Below are positions 39,483 through 49,598 of a DNA stretch of 64,000 bases, piece by piece. The notes below the pieces were generated by a model. That model did not search any database, had not been told where the DNA came from, and saw only the letters and a list, made by a program, of their open reading frames with translations. The DNA is from Vibrio hyugaensis (lineage in GTDB: Bacteria; Pseudomonadota; Gammaproteobacteria; Enterobacterales; Vibrionaceae). Location of the stretch: NCBI RefSeq assembly GCF_002906655.1, contig NZ_CP025794.1:2046001-2110000 (forward strand). The letters run 5' to 3'. Positions within the stretch are counted from its first letter, which is position 1. Each line of letters starts with the position of its first letter. Made by a program: the position numbers and the translations under genes.

Positions 39483-40262
39483 TTAGAACTTGTAGCCGCG
39501 GTGCAGCGCCACAATACCACCCGTTAGGTTGTAGTATTTGGTGTTTTCGAAGCCCGCTTCTTTCATCATGCCTTCCAGCGTGTCTTGGTCTGGGTGCATA
39601 CGGATAGATTCTGCTAGGTAACGGTAGCTGTCTGCGTCATTTGCCACTAGCTCACCCATTTTTGGCAATAGGTGGAACGAGTACGCGTCGTACACTTTTG
39701 ATAGTGGGTCTAGGATTGGTTTTGAGAACTCAAGTACCAACAAACGACCACCTGGCTTCAATACGCGGAACATAGAGCGCAGCGCTTTGTCTTTATCGGT
39801 GACGTTACGTAGACAGAAGCTGATAGTGATCACGTCAAAGTAATCATCTGGGAACGGCAGTTCTTCTGCGTTCGCTTGAACGTAATGCACGTTACCCACA
39901 ATGCCGTTATCACGCAGTTTGTCACGACCGACATTCAGCATTGAGTTGTTGATGTCCGCTAGGATCACGTGACCTTGGTCGCCAACAATGCGTGAGAATT
40001 TCGCTGTTAAATCGCCTGTACCACCACCTAGATCGAGAACGCGTTGTCCCGGACGAGCGCCACTGCAATCAATAGTAAAACGCTTCCAAAGGCGGTGAAC
40101 ACCACCTGACATCAAGTCATTCATGATGTCGTATTTTGCTGCCACTGAGTGGAAAACTTCGGCAACTTTGGTCACTTTTTCGTCTTTTGCCACTGTGGTA
40201 AAACCAAAGTGGGTAGTGTCGTTATCTAACGCTGTATTTGATTGCACACTTGTGTCCGTCAT
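39483..40262 (-). CDS. ubiE: Ubiquinone/menaquinone C-methyltransferase UbiE
   Basis: UbiE methylates the ring carbon in both ubiquinone and menaquinone synthesis, using SAM. The 259-residue protein has the family signatures [21 protein letters not shown], motif [14 protein letters not shown] and the post motif [17 protein letters not shown]. The ATG at 40262 is preferred over one ten codons earlier because AGAGGA lies six bases upstream. ubiJ starts 11 bases after its stop codon, so ubiE-ubiJ-ubiB-tatABC look like one run of genes. Confidence 0.96.
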   Translation of the reverse strand: MTDTSVQSNTALDNDTTHFGFTTVAKDEKVTKVAEVFHSVAAKYDIMNDLMSGGVHRLWKRFTIDCSGARPGQRVLDLGGGTGDLTAKFSRIVGDQGHVILADINNSMLNVGRDKLRDNGIVGNVHYVQANAEELPFPDDYFDVITISFCLRNVTDKDKALRSMFRVLKPGGRLLVLEFSKPILDPLSKVYDAYSFHLLPKMGELVANDADSYRYLAESIRMHPDQDTLEGMMKEAGFENTKYYNLTGGIVALHRGYKF

Positions 40263-40340
40263 TCTGATTCCTCTTGGGCAGCACTTTTTCACTTCGGGGC
40301 GGTTGATAACAAATAGGGTCGCCCACTGTACTGCGGGCGA

Positions 40341-41873
40341 TTAGTTTACTTTATCCTCAGCCGGATGTCTTTCTACTAAAGAAGCATTTTCCGAAAATGA
40401 CTCTGTCTGCGCCAACTGAGCAAGATCTGGCGAGATTGGACGTTTTACTTCCACTCCTAGTTGCTTAAAGCTTTCCGCTTGACGGATCACGTTGCCTCGC
40501 CCTGTTGCTAGCTTATTCATTGCGCCTTGGTACGTTTGGTTGGCTTTGTCTAGTGCACCGCCCAGCCCTTCCATATCATCAACAAACAAACGCAGTTTGT
40601 CGTACAATTTTGCCGCTCGCTCAGCGATCAACTGAGCGTTTTCATTTTGGCGTTCGTTACGCCACAAGTTATCTATCGTACGTAGCGCCACCAGCAAAGT
40701 GGTAGGGCTGACCAAAATAATGTTTTGCTCCATCGCGTCTTTGACCAAGCTCGGGTCAGCTTGTATCGCCACTTGAAATGCAGGTTCCACCGGAATAAAC
40801 ATCAGTACGTAGTCTAGGCTCTGAATGCCTTTTAGCTGATGGTAATCTTTAAGGCTCAAGCCTTTGATGTGTGCGCGCAGCGCGGCTAGGTGATCGCTCA
40901 GCGCCTGCTCTCGTTGAATGTCGTTCTCTGCGTTGAAGTAGCGCTCGTACGCCACCAGCGCCATTTTCGAATCGACCACCACTTGTTTGTTTTGCGGTAA
41001 GTGAACTATCACATCCGGCTGATAGCGTTTGCCTGCTTCGTTTTGCAAGCTCACCTGAGTTTGGTACTCGTGCCCTTCACGCAAACCAGATTCTGCCAAT
41101 ACACGAGCCAGAACCACTTCACCCCAGTTGCCCTGCTGCTTGTTGTCACCTTTCAGAGCTTGAGTCAGATTGACCGCTTCTCGGGTCATGTGCTCATTCA
41201 AGCGTTGCAGGTTCTTCAACTCATGCACCAAGGTGTGACGCTCTTTGGCTTCTTGACTAAAGCTATCATTGACTTGCTTTTTGAACCCTTCTAACTGCTC
41301 TTTGAGTGGAGACAGCAAACCTTCCAAACTCTGACGGTTTTGCATGTCGACTTTGGCGGTTTTCTCTTCAAACAACTGATTCGCTAAGTGTTCAAATTGC
41401 TGCTTCAAACGCACTTCTGCTTGCTCAAGAATTTGCAGCTTTTCTGCATTAGCTTGGTTAATTTGCTCATGGCGCGCTTGCTGCTCACCAAGTTGGGTTT
41501 CAAGGCGCGACTTGTGTTCACGCATCTGCCCTAGCTCATCAAAATACTGCTGACGCTCCTGTTTCACCGCTTCGAAGTAACGTAGCTTTTCCATCGCCGC
41601 CATCAATTTGCCATGAGTTTGGCGCACCTCGAATGCCGCTTTATCGCGCTCGTCATCAAGCTCATCCAATTCTTGCTGTGCTTCAGCGAGGCTTTGCTTC
41701 ACTTGTTCAAGTTGTTGTTGATGAAGCTGTTTTTCAGAGGAGAGCTGTTGTTCGAGCAATTGAGTTTGCGTGGCAAAGCGTTGTTTAACCCACCAACCCA
41801 CTGCAACACCGCTGATGGTCGCGGTAAAAAGAGAAGACAGAATGAGAGATTGATGCTCAAGAATCCATTGCAT
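40341..41873 (-). CDS. rmuC: DNA recombination protein RmuC
   Basis: RmuC limits inversions between short inverted repeats in E. coli and carries a predicted nuclease-like domain. The 510-residue protein has an N-terminal membrane segment (LILSSLFTATISGVAVGWWV). A long coiled coil follows (about 30-190; QLLEQQLSSEKQLHQQQLEQ), then the RmuC domain with NWGEVVLARVLAESGLREG, VDSKMALVAYERY and FIPVEPAF. It lies upstream of ubiE as in enterobacteria. Confidence 0.94.
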   Translation of the reverse strand: MQWILEHQSLILSSLFTATISGVAVGWWVKQRFATQTQLLEQQLSSEKQLHQQQLEQVKQSLAEAQQELDELDDERDKAAFEVRQTHGKLMAAMEKLRYFEAVKQERQQYFDELGQMREHKSRLETQLGEQQARHEQINQANAEKLQILEQAEVRLKQQFEHLANQLFEEKTAKVDMQNRQSLEGLLSPLKEQLEGFKKQVNDSFSQEAKERHTLVHELKNLQRLNEHMTREAVNLTQALKGDNKQQGNWGEVVLARVLAESGLREGHEYQTQVSLQNEAGKRYQPDVIVHLPQNKQVVVDSKMALVAYERYFNAENDIQREQALSDHLAALRAHIKGLSLKDYHQLKGIQSLDYVLMFIPVEPAFQVAIQADPSLVKDAMEQNIILVSPTTLLVALRTIDNLWRNERQNENAQLIAERAAKLYDKLRLFVDDMEGLGGALDKANQTYQGAMNKLATGRGNVIRQAESFKQLGVEVKRPISPDLAQLAQTESFSENASLVERHPAEDKVN

Positions 41874-42042
41874 AATAGCGAGTTAGCCTGTGTTTTTTAT
41901 CTTTAATAATGGTATTTACATACTGGATAAATGTCCAGTTTGTTGGATGAAAAATCCTCGCATACACTAGGCGCTCCGTACAACATACTCACCCAAGCTC
42001 AAATCAGCATCAATGAGCAGCACTTCATCACACAGAGGTATC

Positions 42043-42951
42043 ATGAACGAGCGTCGCGCCCTAGGATTTGGGCTATCAGCGGTATTACTTTGGTCAACAG
42101 TAGCGACCGCATTTAAATTGACTTTGGCGGAATTCACACCGATTCAGATGCTTACCATAGCGAGTATTGTTTCGGCTATCGCACTTATCACTGTGTGTGG
42201 TGCACAGGGCAAGCTCAACCAACTGGGTAACACATTTTTATCTAACCCTTGGTATTACCTATTGCTTGGTTTGATTAACCCACTGGCTTATTACCTGATC
42301 TTATTCAAAGCTTATGACTTGCTACCTGCGTCTCAAGCACAAGCAATTAACTACAGTTGGGCAATCACCCTTACCTTAATGGCGGCGGTTTTCTTGGGTC
42401 AGAAAATCCGAGGTAAAGACTGGATCGCTTGTGGTTTTAGTTACCTCGGCGTGATTGTGATTGCGACTAAAGGTAATGTGTTAGGAATGGATTTTGAAAG
42501 CCCACTGGGTGTTGGCTTGGCATTACTTTCGACCCTGCTTTGGGCAAGCTACTGGATTCTTAATACCAAAAACAAAGCCGACCCTGTGGTAGGTGTCTTA
42601 CTTGGCTTCTTGGTTGCGATTCCATTTGCGATTGGTTTAAGTGTTTATGAAGGCGCGAATTGGGGCCAAATCACAGCCAAAGGCTGGGCAGCAGTGACTT
42701 ATGTCGGCTTGTTTGAAATGGGCATCACCTTTGTATTGTGGTTATCCGCACTCAAACTGACCGAAAATACCGCGCGTATCAGCAACCTAATTTTCGCTTC
42801 ACCATTTATCTCTTTAATGCTGCTTGCCACCATCATTGGCGAAGACATTCATCCATCCACTTTGATTGGCTTGGTATTGATCATCAGCGGCTTAGTCATT
42901 CAGCAAGTGAAGTTTGGCAGAAAGCAAAAAAAAGCGAATACTGCCCAGTAG
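42043..42951 (+). CDS. EamA/DMT family transporter
   Basis: The 302-residue protein has about ten membrane segments in two EamA repeats (first begins LGFGLSAVLLWSTVATAF; second GVGLALLSTLLWASYWIL), the drug/metabolite transporter fold. Such carriers export amino acids or other metabolites; the substrate is not evident. The ATG at 42043 has GAGG five bases upstream and starts just before the first helix; an in-frame ATG ten codons earlier is less likely. The last residues are basic (FGRKQKKAN). Monocistronic. Confidence 0.85.
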   Translation: MNERRALGFGLSAVLLWSTVATAFKLTLAEFTPIQMLTIASIVSAIALITVCGAQGKLNQLGNTFLSNPWYYLLLGLINPLAYYLILFKAYDLLPASQAQAINYSWAITLTLMAAVFLGQKIRGKDWIACGFSYLGVIVIATKGNVLGMDFESPLGVGLALLSTLLWASYWILNTKNKADPVVGVLLGFLVAIPFAIGLSVYEGANWGQITAKGWAAVTYVGLFEMGITFVLWLSALKLTENTARISNLIFASPFISLMLLATIIGEDIHPSTLIGLVLIISGLVIQQVKFGRKQKKANTAQ

Positions 42952-43146
42952 TCATATCCGAAACTATTGCAAAAATGAGACGGGATTTATAAAAAAGAGA
43001 GCTAGCTAACAGTTTACTCGATTAATGAAGTGTTCCTTGCTTGGATTTGTTCGGGCTTTGGATACGATATAGCCAAAGCCCGATATGAACGTCTAATCAG
43101 ATGTTAACAACACAAATCCAAGGGCGCTCAGGATGCTTTATTAACT

Positions 43147-45594
43147 ATGTTTCGCTTCGCTATCTCTCCTGCATTGATGACAGACTGGAAACTCGCTCTG
43201 CAACAGTGCTGTGATGCCACTAAGGCGCACGGTCAGCTCTATAAATTTAGCTACACTCATCAATGGCGATTGAGTGAAGTCGCCACATCACCGCAGCACC
43301 ACCGCGAAATTGTAGCGATTTTAGATATCGCGACCGACCGATTCCAACCTGCTCACTTCGATGCTGAGCAAGTTTCCTTTGAGTCACAAACATTAAGCTA
43401 CTGCCCTGTTTGGTTGCCCAACGGAAAATTGTTTGCAGCTCTGGCTTTGGTTCATCCAAACCAACAGAAGCAAACGGTGGCTGCTTGGTTAAGCGCCATC
43501 GCTGGACGAATTAGCTTTGACATAAGCCAAACCTACCTTAAAGAACAACAGCGCCATCAAGTTCAATTGCCAGAATCGCTGCCGACCCTGCAAGAGTTCA
43601 TCGATTGTTTAGAAGATCATACGTGGATAAAGAGTACCGACGGTCGCTATGCCATGACCAATCGCAGCGTGGAAAACTCATGGCAAATGACCGGCAGCGA
43701 CATTGTTGGTAAGAATGACTTTGAATTGTTCAGCAGCAAACGAGCTAAGAAGTTCATCGACACCGACCAATTAGTGATCGCGACAGGCAGCCAAAACACC
43801 GTTGAAGAATGCACCCTGATAGATGACAACAACAACCCCACTTGGCTTGAAACCATCAAATCACCGATCCGAGATCACAGTGGTGAATTAATTGGTATTT
43901 TGGGGATGACAAGAAACGTCACACGCCGAAAAATGGTCGAAACTCAGCTCTCACTCGCATCGAAAATCTTCGACAACTCCCATGAAGGTATGGTGATTAC
44001 TGACCGCAAAGCGAACATCCTCGATGTAAACAGTGCCTTTACTCATATTACAGGCTATGCAGCCGAAGAAGTGATTGGTAAGAACCCTAATATTCTGCGC
44101 TCAGGGCATCATGATGGAGCCTTTTACAAGACACTTTGGCACCAGTTGGAAACCAAAGGCCAATGGAAAGGCGAGTTCATCAACCGCAAAAAAGATGGCA
44201 GCATTTACCCGCAGTTAGCCACCATCAGCGCCGTGATGGACGATAAAAATCATCTGATAAACTACATCTGCGTGTTCGAAGACATCTCAGTACGGAAAGC
44301 GCACGAAGAAAAGCTGCAACGCATGGCATTTTATGACCCACTAACAAACCTTCCCAACCGAACACATCTGATTAGCCTTCTCGAGCAACACATTGAAAGT
44401 GGACAAAAGCACGACCACGCCTTTGCAACGTTATTCCTCGACATTGACCATTTCAAACACATCAACGACAGCATGGGGCACTTCTGTGGTGATCAATTAC
44501 TAACGAAACTCGCAGAACGCTTTCAAGAAGTCCTACATTTACGCGCGCACATTGCACGAATAGGCGGTGATGAGTTTGTCATCATATTGCCGAATATCGA
44601 CTCTGAATCACAACTTATCGACACCATTGAAGACATTCTTAGCTTATTCAATCGACCTTTTGAAGTCAGTAAAAACGAAGCGTTACGCATCTCCACCAGC
44701 GTTGGCGTAGCACGTTACCCGCAAGATGGCCAAGACAGCGAAACCTTGTTGAAGAATGCAGACACCGCTATGTACTTGGCGAAGAAAAACGGTCGAAATG
44801 GCTACGCATTTTACTCTCCAGACTTAACAGATAAGTCGGTCACTCATGTCAGAATGCAATCGGCCTTGCATGAAGCCATCGAGAAAAACCAACTGCATTT
44901 GGCATACCAACCGCAGTACAACCTTAGTGAGAACGAGTTGGTTGGCGTCGAAGCATTACTGCGCTGGCAGCATCCAGAGCTTGGGGTTATTTCTCCGGCA
45001 GACTTCATTCCAATTGCAGAAAAAACAGGCCTTATTCAAAGCATTGGAAAATGGGTACTTGAACAAGCATGTTTACAAGGGCGAGCTTGGCTAGATAGCG
45101 GCATTGATTTTGGTAAGCTCGCGGTTAACGTATCGGCACTCCAACTTCAGCAATCCGATTTTATTACTAAGCTGGGCGTCATTCTTAAAGAGACAAAATT
45201 CCCAGCTCATCGTTTAGAGTTAGAAATCACCGAAAGCTTCTTATTAATAGATCCACAACAAGCGATCGCATCACTTAACTTACTACGCGAGCTAGGTATT
45301 GAGATTTCTTTGGATGACTTTGGTACTGGTTATTCGTCATTGTCGTACTTGAAAGGCTTACCAATCAATAAGCTGAAAATCGACCGTTCTTTTGTTAGCG
45401 ATCTACCAAGCAACACCGACAGCAACGCGATTGTGAATGCCATCATCGCCATGGGTCAAACCCTATCACTTAAGGTAGTCGCGGAAGGCATCGAAACCGA
45501 CGAACAAGCACAATACCTATATGAGCACGGCTGTATCTACGGACAAGGCTTCCGTTTTAGCGCCCCAGTTCGCGCAGAAAAGTTGTTCAAATAA
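43147..45594 (+). CDS. PAS-GGDEF-EAL cyclic-di-GMP signalling protein
   Basis: The 815-residue protein has no membrane segment. After an N-terminal GAF-like region (1-135) come two PAS domains (about 145-265 and 265-390; MVITDRKANILDVNSAFTHI, ITGYAAEEVIGKNPNILRSG). GGDEF (about 395-555; RIGGDEFVIILPN near 472) and EAL (about 565-815; GVEALLRWQHPELG near 601, DDFGTGYSSLSYL near 724) domains follow. All catalytic motifs look intact. It is the second of three GGDEF-EAL proteins in the window; the signal it senses is unknown. Confidence 0.9.
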   Translation: MFRFAISPALMTDWKLALQQCCDATKAHGQLYKFSYTHQWRLSEVATSPQHHREIVAILDIATDRFQPAHFDAEQVSFESQTLSYCPVWLPNGKLFAALALVHPNQQKQTVAAWLSAIAGRISFDISQTYLKEQQRHQVQLPESLPTLQEFIDCLEDHTWIKSTDGRYAMTNRSVENSWQMTGSDIVGKNDFELFSSKRAKKFIDTDQLVIATGSQNTVEECTLIDDNNNPTWLETIKSPIRDHSGELIGILGMTRNVTRRKMVETQLSLASKIFDNSHEGMVITDRKANILDVNSAFTHITGYAAEEVIGKNPNILRSGHHDGAFYKTLWHQLETKGQWKGEFINRKKDGSIYPQLATISAVMDDKNHLINYICVFEDISVRKAHEEKLQRMAFYDPLTNLPNRTHLISLLEQHIESGQKHDHAFATLFLDIDHFKHINDSMGHFCGDQLLTKLAERFQEVLHLRAHIARIGGDEFVIILPNIDSESQLIDTIEDILSLFNRPFEVSKNEALRISTSVGVARYPQDGQDSETLLKNADTAMYLAKKNGRNGYAFYSPDLTDKSVTHVRMQSALHEAIEKNQLHLAYQPQYNLSENELVGVEALLRWQHPELGVISPADFIPIAEKTGLIQSIGKWVLEQACLQGRAWLDSGIDFGKLAVNVSALQLQQSDFITKLGVILKETKFPAHRLELEITESFLLIDPQQAIASLNLLRELGIEISLDDFGTGYSSLSYLKGLPINKLKIDRSFVSDLPSNTDSNAIVNAIIAMGQTLSLKVVAEGIETDEQAQYLYEHGCIYGQGFRFSAPVRAEKLFK

Positions 45595-45622
45595 AAAGAC
45601 CGAGCATTTGCTCGGCCTTTTT
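45594..45622. terminator. Bidirectional terminator after the PAS-GGDEF-EAL gene
   Basis: The stem GACCGAGC / GCTCGGCC has flanking A and T runs; it can also end the convergent flavoprotein gene. Confidence 0.8.
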
Positions 45623-45642
45623 CAATTCTTTTACTTAGCTAG

Positions 45643-46836
45643 TTACACCCACTGCCCTGCGACAAAGCCGCTCGACCAACACCATTGGAAGTTATAGCCA
45701 CCTAACCAGCCGGTTACGTCCATCACTTCACCGATGAAGTACAAGCCTTTGATGTTCTTACATTCCATGGTTTTTGAAGACAGGTGATCAGTATCTACGC
45801 CGCCTAGGGTCACTTCTGCAGTGCGGTAACCTTCCGTACCGTTTGGTGCTACTGCCCAGCTCTCTAAACGCTCAACGATGGTCGTCACCTCTTTCTGGTT
45901 GAACTGCTTAAGTGGTTTGTCTGCTAATTCTTTACGTTCAATCAACACTTCAACCAAACGCTTTGGTAGCACTTTTGCTAGCGTGTTCTTTAGGGATTGG
46001 TTCGGATGCTTCTCGCGACTGCGTTCTAGTAGTTCAGCGATGTCGTCGTTTGGAACGAGGTTAATCGTCACCTTTTGACCCGCTCTCCAGAACGAAGAAA
46101 TTTGTAGTACCGAAGGGCCCGACAAGCCGCGGTGGGTAAACAGCAACGCTTCTTTGAACATGGTGCCGTCTTGCGCGGTGATTTCTGCTGGAATCGCAAT
46201 GCCCGATAGCTCAGCAAAATCTTCTTTGTCTTCTTTATGCAGCGTAAACGGTACTAGACCTGCCGTAGTAGTAATCACCGGAAGCTCAAACTGCTCAGCA
46301 ATCTTGTAGCCAAATGGCGTCGCACCAAGCTTGGGCATCGACAGACCGCCGGTAGCCACTACTAAAGATTCACACTCGATGTTTTCAGTACCGGCATGTA
46401 GACGAAAGCCCGCGTCGATTTTCTCAATTGAATGTACATCACATTGGTAACGCTGCTGAATATTTGGCATGTCGCATTCTGCTAGCAGCATCTTAACAAT
46501 GTCTTTTGCAGTAAATGCATCAACACAGAATAACTGTCCATGATCGCGCTCTTCAAACTCAATGCCATGCTTGCTGACCATCGAGATAAAGTCCCAGTTG
46601 GTGTACTGCGATAGCGCCGATTTCACGAAATGTGGGTTTTGACATAAGTAGTTGCTCGCTGAGACGTCGTAGTTAGTGAAGTTACAACGACCACCGCCTG
46701 AGATAAGGATTTTACGTCCTGGCTTTTTTGCATGATCCAGCACGAGCACACTACGTCCGCGTTTGCCGGCTTCTGCCGCACACATCAAACCTGCCGCACC
46801 TGCGCCAATTACAACAACATCAAATTTCTTACTCAT
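45643..46836 (-). CDS. NAD(P)/FAD-dependent oxidoreductase, HI0933/YhiN family
   Basis: The 397-residue protein has the N-terminal FAD-binding Rossmann motif VVVIGAGAAGLMCAAEAGKRG and the family signature GRKILISGGGRCNFTN. It also has a second dinucleotide motif (LVVATGGLSMPKLGATPFG) and the C-terminal GLYFIGEVMDVTGWLGGYNFQW. This is the HI0933 (YhiN) flavoprotein family, of unknown reaction. In E. coli yhiN is also close to uspB-uspA, so the neighbourhood is conserved. Confidence 0.92.
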   Translation of the reverse strand: MSKKFDVVVIGAGAAGLMCAAEAGKRGRSVLVLDHAKKPGRKILISGGGRCNFTNYDVSASNYLCQNPHFVKSALSQYTNWDFISMVSKHGIEFEERDHGQLFCVDAFTAKDIVKMLLAECDMPNIQQRYQCDVHSIEKIDAGFRLHAGTENIECESLVVATGGLSMPKLGATPFGYKIAEQFELPVITTTAGLVPFTLHKEDKEDFAELSGIAIPAEITAQDGTMFKEALLFTHRGLSGPSVLQISSFWRAGQKVTINLVPNDDIAELLERSREKHPNQSLKNTLAKVLPKRLVEVLIERKELADKPLKQFNQKEVTTIVERLESWAVAPNGTEGYRTAEVTLGGVDTDHLSSKTMECKNIKGLYFIGEVMDVTGWLGGYNFQWCWSSGFVAGQWV

Positions 46837-46878
46837 TGGTAACGCTCAATTACTTATTTAGATTGGTATATCCAAAAA

Positions 46879-46908
46879 TAAAAAAGGATGTGCTCATTGC
46901 ACATCCTT
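46879..46908 (-). terminator. Rho-independent terminator after uspB
   Basis: A 10-bp stem (AAGGATGTGC / GCACATCCTT) with a 5-base loop is followed by T-rich sequence in the minus direction. Confidence 0.85.
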
Positions 46909-46983
46909 GCTTTCTGCGGACGCTATTCTAACGACAAATGTCGAATGGGAAAAGCGCTTAAATTCCAAGCACTGCTTGATGAC

Positions 46984-47325
<342 letters not shown>

Positions 47326-47397
47326 TCAATGATGCTCAAGAGAAAAAGACGATCAATGCTTCGTCCTTTACCCGCTACTTAGCGCGTTGAGAACGCG

Positions 47398-47925
47398 TTA
47401 CGCAGCTGGAGCATCCATAATTGAAGATGAACCTTCTTTTGCCATTTGTGCCAGATCTTTGTCGATGAAGAACAATGCTTTGCCGTCTTCACCTACCAAT
47501 TCGATCTTATCTAAAATCCCTTTAAACAACTTCTCTTCTTCGTGCTGTTCAGCCACGTACCACTGCAAGAAGTTAAACGTTGAGTAGTCTTGGCTTGTAA
47601 ATGCAACATGCGCCAATTTGTTGATTCTTTCCGTGATCATTTGCTCATGTTCGTAGGTTTCACGGAAAACATCGCCTAGGCTTGCGAAATCATGCTTAGG
47701 AGCTTCAATTGCACCTAGGATTGGCATTGAGCCAGTTTCGCTTACATAAGTGAAAAGACGTTGCATGTGCTCCATTTCTTCTACGGCGTGTGCACGTAAA
47801 AATTCAGCCGCACCTTCAAAACCTTTGTCTTCACACCAAGCACTCATTTGTAAGTATAGATTGGATGAGAAAAATTCTAGGTTAATTTGCTCATTCAATT
47901 GTTCAACCATAGTTTGAGACAGCAT
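47398..47925 (-). CDS. ftnA: Non-haem ferritin
   Basis: Ferritin oxidises Fe(II) and stores iron in a 24-subunit shell. The 175-residue protein has the ferroxidase ligands in [17 protein letters not shown] helix A ([18 protein letters not shown]), in [12 protein letters not shown] and in [13 protein letters not shown]. The ATG at 47925 gives [11 protein letters not shown] with AGGAG upstream; the frame stays open for 45 more codons into a palindromic repeat, which is not coding. No Fur box is visible, but RyhB at 32.4 kb belongs to the same iron physiology. Confidence 0.95.
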   Translation of the reverse strand: MLSQTMVEQLNEQINLEFFSSNLYLQMSAWCEDKGFEGAAEFLRAHAVEEMEHMQRLFTYVSETGSMPILGAIEAPKHDFASLGDVFRETYEHEQMITERINKLAHVAFTSQDYSTFNFLQWYVAEQHEEEKLFKGILDKIELVGEDGKALFFIDKDLAQMAKEGSSSIMDAPAA

Positions 47926-47950
47926 GTTAACTCCTATTAATGTGCATGCA

Positions 47951-48018
47951 ATATACCCAAGTAACCTCGAGCTGAGCAGGCTCAGCGAGGATGATTGGTC
48001 TAAAGTCACTTGGGTATA
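47951..48018. repeat. Palindromic Vibrio intergenic repeat, copy 2
   Basis: The outer arms ATATACCCAAGTAAC (47951-47965) and GTCACTTGGGTATA (48005-48018) are the same core as at 33131-33189. An inner hairpin GCTGAG-CAGG-CTCAGC adds a second stem. It lies between the divergent ftnA and uspA genes. Confidence 0.7.
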
Positions 48019-48144
48019 ACCCACTATAACATGATTACTGAGGCAAGAGTTTGTACCCACGATATTGATATGAGATCACTTCAGCAAAATTATCTGACAC
48101 TTAGTGCTAATCTGACACTATGACCTTATCAAGGAGATATCAAT

Positions 48145-48570
48145 ATGAGTTATAAACACATACTTGTGGCAGTCGATCTTTCAGACGACAGTAAAGTATT
48201 GATTAAGAAAGCCGTATCACTGGCTAAGCCTCTTGGTGCGAAAGTCTCTTTCATTCATATCGATGTGAATTACGCCGAGCTTTACACGGGTCTTATCGAT
48301 ATCAATATGGCCGAGGCACAACATCAAGCGATGGAAGCATCCCGTACACAGCTGGCCAATTTTGAAGAGTTCGCAGAATACCCAATTACACATACTTTAG
48401 TGGGTAGTGGGGATCTGAATAATGAGCTGTGCGATACCATTCAAGACTACAACATCGATTTGGTCGTTTGTGGGCACCACCAAGATTTCTGGAGCAAGAT
48501 TCTGTCCTCGACGCGTCAACTTATTAACTGCTCGCCTGTCGATATGCTGGTCGTACCGCTAAAAGACTAA
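48145..48570 (+). CDS. uspA: Universal stress protein A
   Basis: UspA is a small cytoplasmic protein that builds up on growth arrest. The 141-residue protein has the Usp fold: first strand [17 protein letters not shown], and the C-terminal region [20 protein letters not shown] followed by [11 protein letters not shown]. The last part lacks the G-2x-G-9x-G ATP loop of ATP-binding Usps, as in the UspA type. AAGGAGAT precedes the ATG. Its neighbours uspB and rsmJ match the E. coli order. Confidence 0.94.
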   Translation: MSYKHILVAVDLSDDSKVLIKKAVSLAKPLGAKVSFIHIDVNYAELYTGLIDINMAEAQHQAMEASRTQLANFEEFAEYPITHTLVGSGDLNNELCDTIQDYNIDLVVCGHHQDFWSKILSSTRQLINCSPVDMLVVPLKD

Positions 48571-48643
48571 TTTGGATTGGCGCAACGATAAAACTTGGTT
48601 AGACTGCGGGCACCTTTGTTGTTGATAAAGATTCTCATCTATT

Positions 48644-49522
48644 ATGGCTTATCTATCCGCAGTTACCCTACTTTGGGCATTCTCATTTAGCCTGATCGGC
48701 GTTTACCTTGCCGGTCAGGTCGATTCTTGGTTTTCTGTCTTCATGCGTGTCGCACTGGCGAGCGTCGTGTTCATACCTTTCTTAAAATTCCGTGGCGTAA
48801 GCAAATCTCTGATCGCGAAATTGATGATCGTTGGTGGCTTCCAACTCGGGTTAATGTATTGCTTCTACTACCAATCTTTCTTACTCCTTTCTGTACCAGA
48901 AGTGCTGTTGTTCACCGTATTTACCCCTATTTACGTCACCTTGATTTATGACTTTTTGAAAGGCCGTTTCTCGCCTTGGTATTTGGTCACAGCAGCAATT
49001 GCAGTACTGGGTGCTGCGTGGATTAAATTTGCAGGCATCAATGAGAACTTCTTGATCGGCTTCTTGGTCGTACAGGGCGCCAATTTGTGCTTTGCTATTG
49101 GCCAGGTAGGTTATAAATACATTATGGAAACCGAACCTGTGGAATTGCCACAGCACACAGTATTTGGTTACTTCTATTTAGGGGCATTGTGCGTAGCGAC
49201 CGTCGCCTTTGCTTTGATGGGCAACTTAGACAAGATGCCGACAACAGCAACGCAATGGGGCATTTTGACTTACCTTGGTTTAATTGCATCAGGCTTTGGT
49301 TACTTTGCGTGGAACAAAGGGGCAACCATGGTCAACGCAGGTGCACTTGCGGTAATGAACAATGCGTTAGTTCCAGCAGGTTTGATAGTGAACATTGTCA
49401 TTTGGAACCGTGATGTTGATGTAATGCGACTCGCCATTGGCGGCGCGATCATCATGCTGTCGCTGTGGATTAACGAGACTTGGGTGAAGAAGCGCGTAGA
49501 GATGAGTTACGCCAATAAGTAA
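48644..49522 (+). CDS. DMT superfamily exporter (carboxylate/amino acid/amine type)
   Basis: The 292-residue protein has about ten membrane segments in two EamA halves (AVTLLWAFSFSLIGVYLAG; FLVVQGANLCFAIGQVGYKY), with short loops. It resembles the carboxylate/amino-acid/amine transporter branch; the real substrate is unknown. It is distinct from the other DMT protein at 42 kb. No strong ribosome-binding site is visible; the ATG at 48644 starts the first helix almost immediately. Confidence 0.83.
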   Translation: MAYLSAVTLLWAFSFSLIGVYLAGQVDSWFSVFMRVALASVVFIPFLKFRGVSKSLIAKLMIVGGFQLGLMYCFYYQSFLLLSVPEVLLFTVFTPIYVTLIYDFLKGRFSPWYLVTAAIAVLGAAWIKFAGINENFLIGFLVVQGANLCFAIGQVGYKYIMETEPVELPQHTVFGYFYLGALCVATVAFALMGNLDKMPTTATQWGILTYLGLIASGFGYFAWNKGATMVNAGALAVMNNALVPAGLIVNIVIWNRDVDVMRLAIGGAIIMLSLWINETWVKKRVEMSYANK

Positions 49523-49552
49523 CACATCGATCCCAACAAACATTCCAACAAT

Positions 49553-49584
49553 AAAAAACGCTCTCCAACTGGAGAGCGTTTTTT
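49553..49584. terminator. Bidirectional terminator
   Basis: The stem AAAAAACGCTCTCCA / TGGAGAGCGTTTTTT has a 2-base loop and lies between the converging transporter and Lys-rich protein genes. Confidence 0.92.
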
Positions 49585-49598
49585 ATTTGTTGATTCGA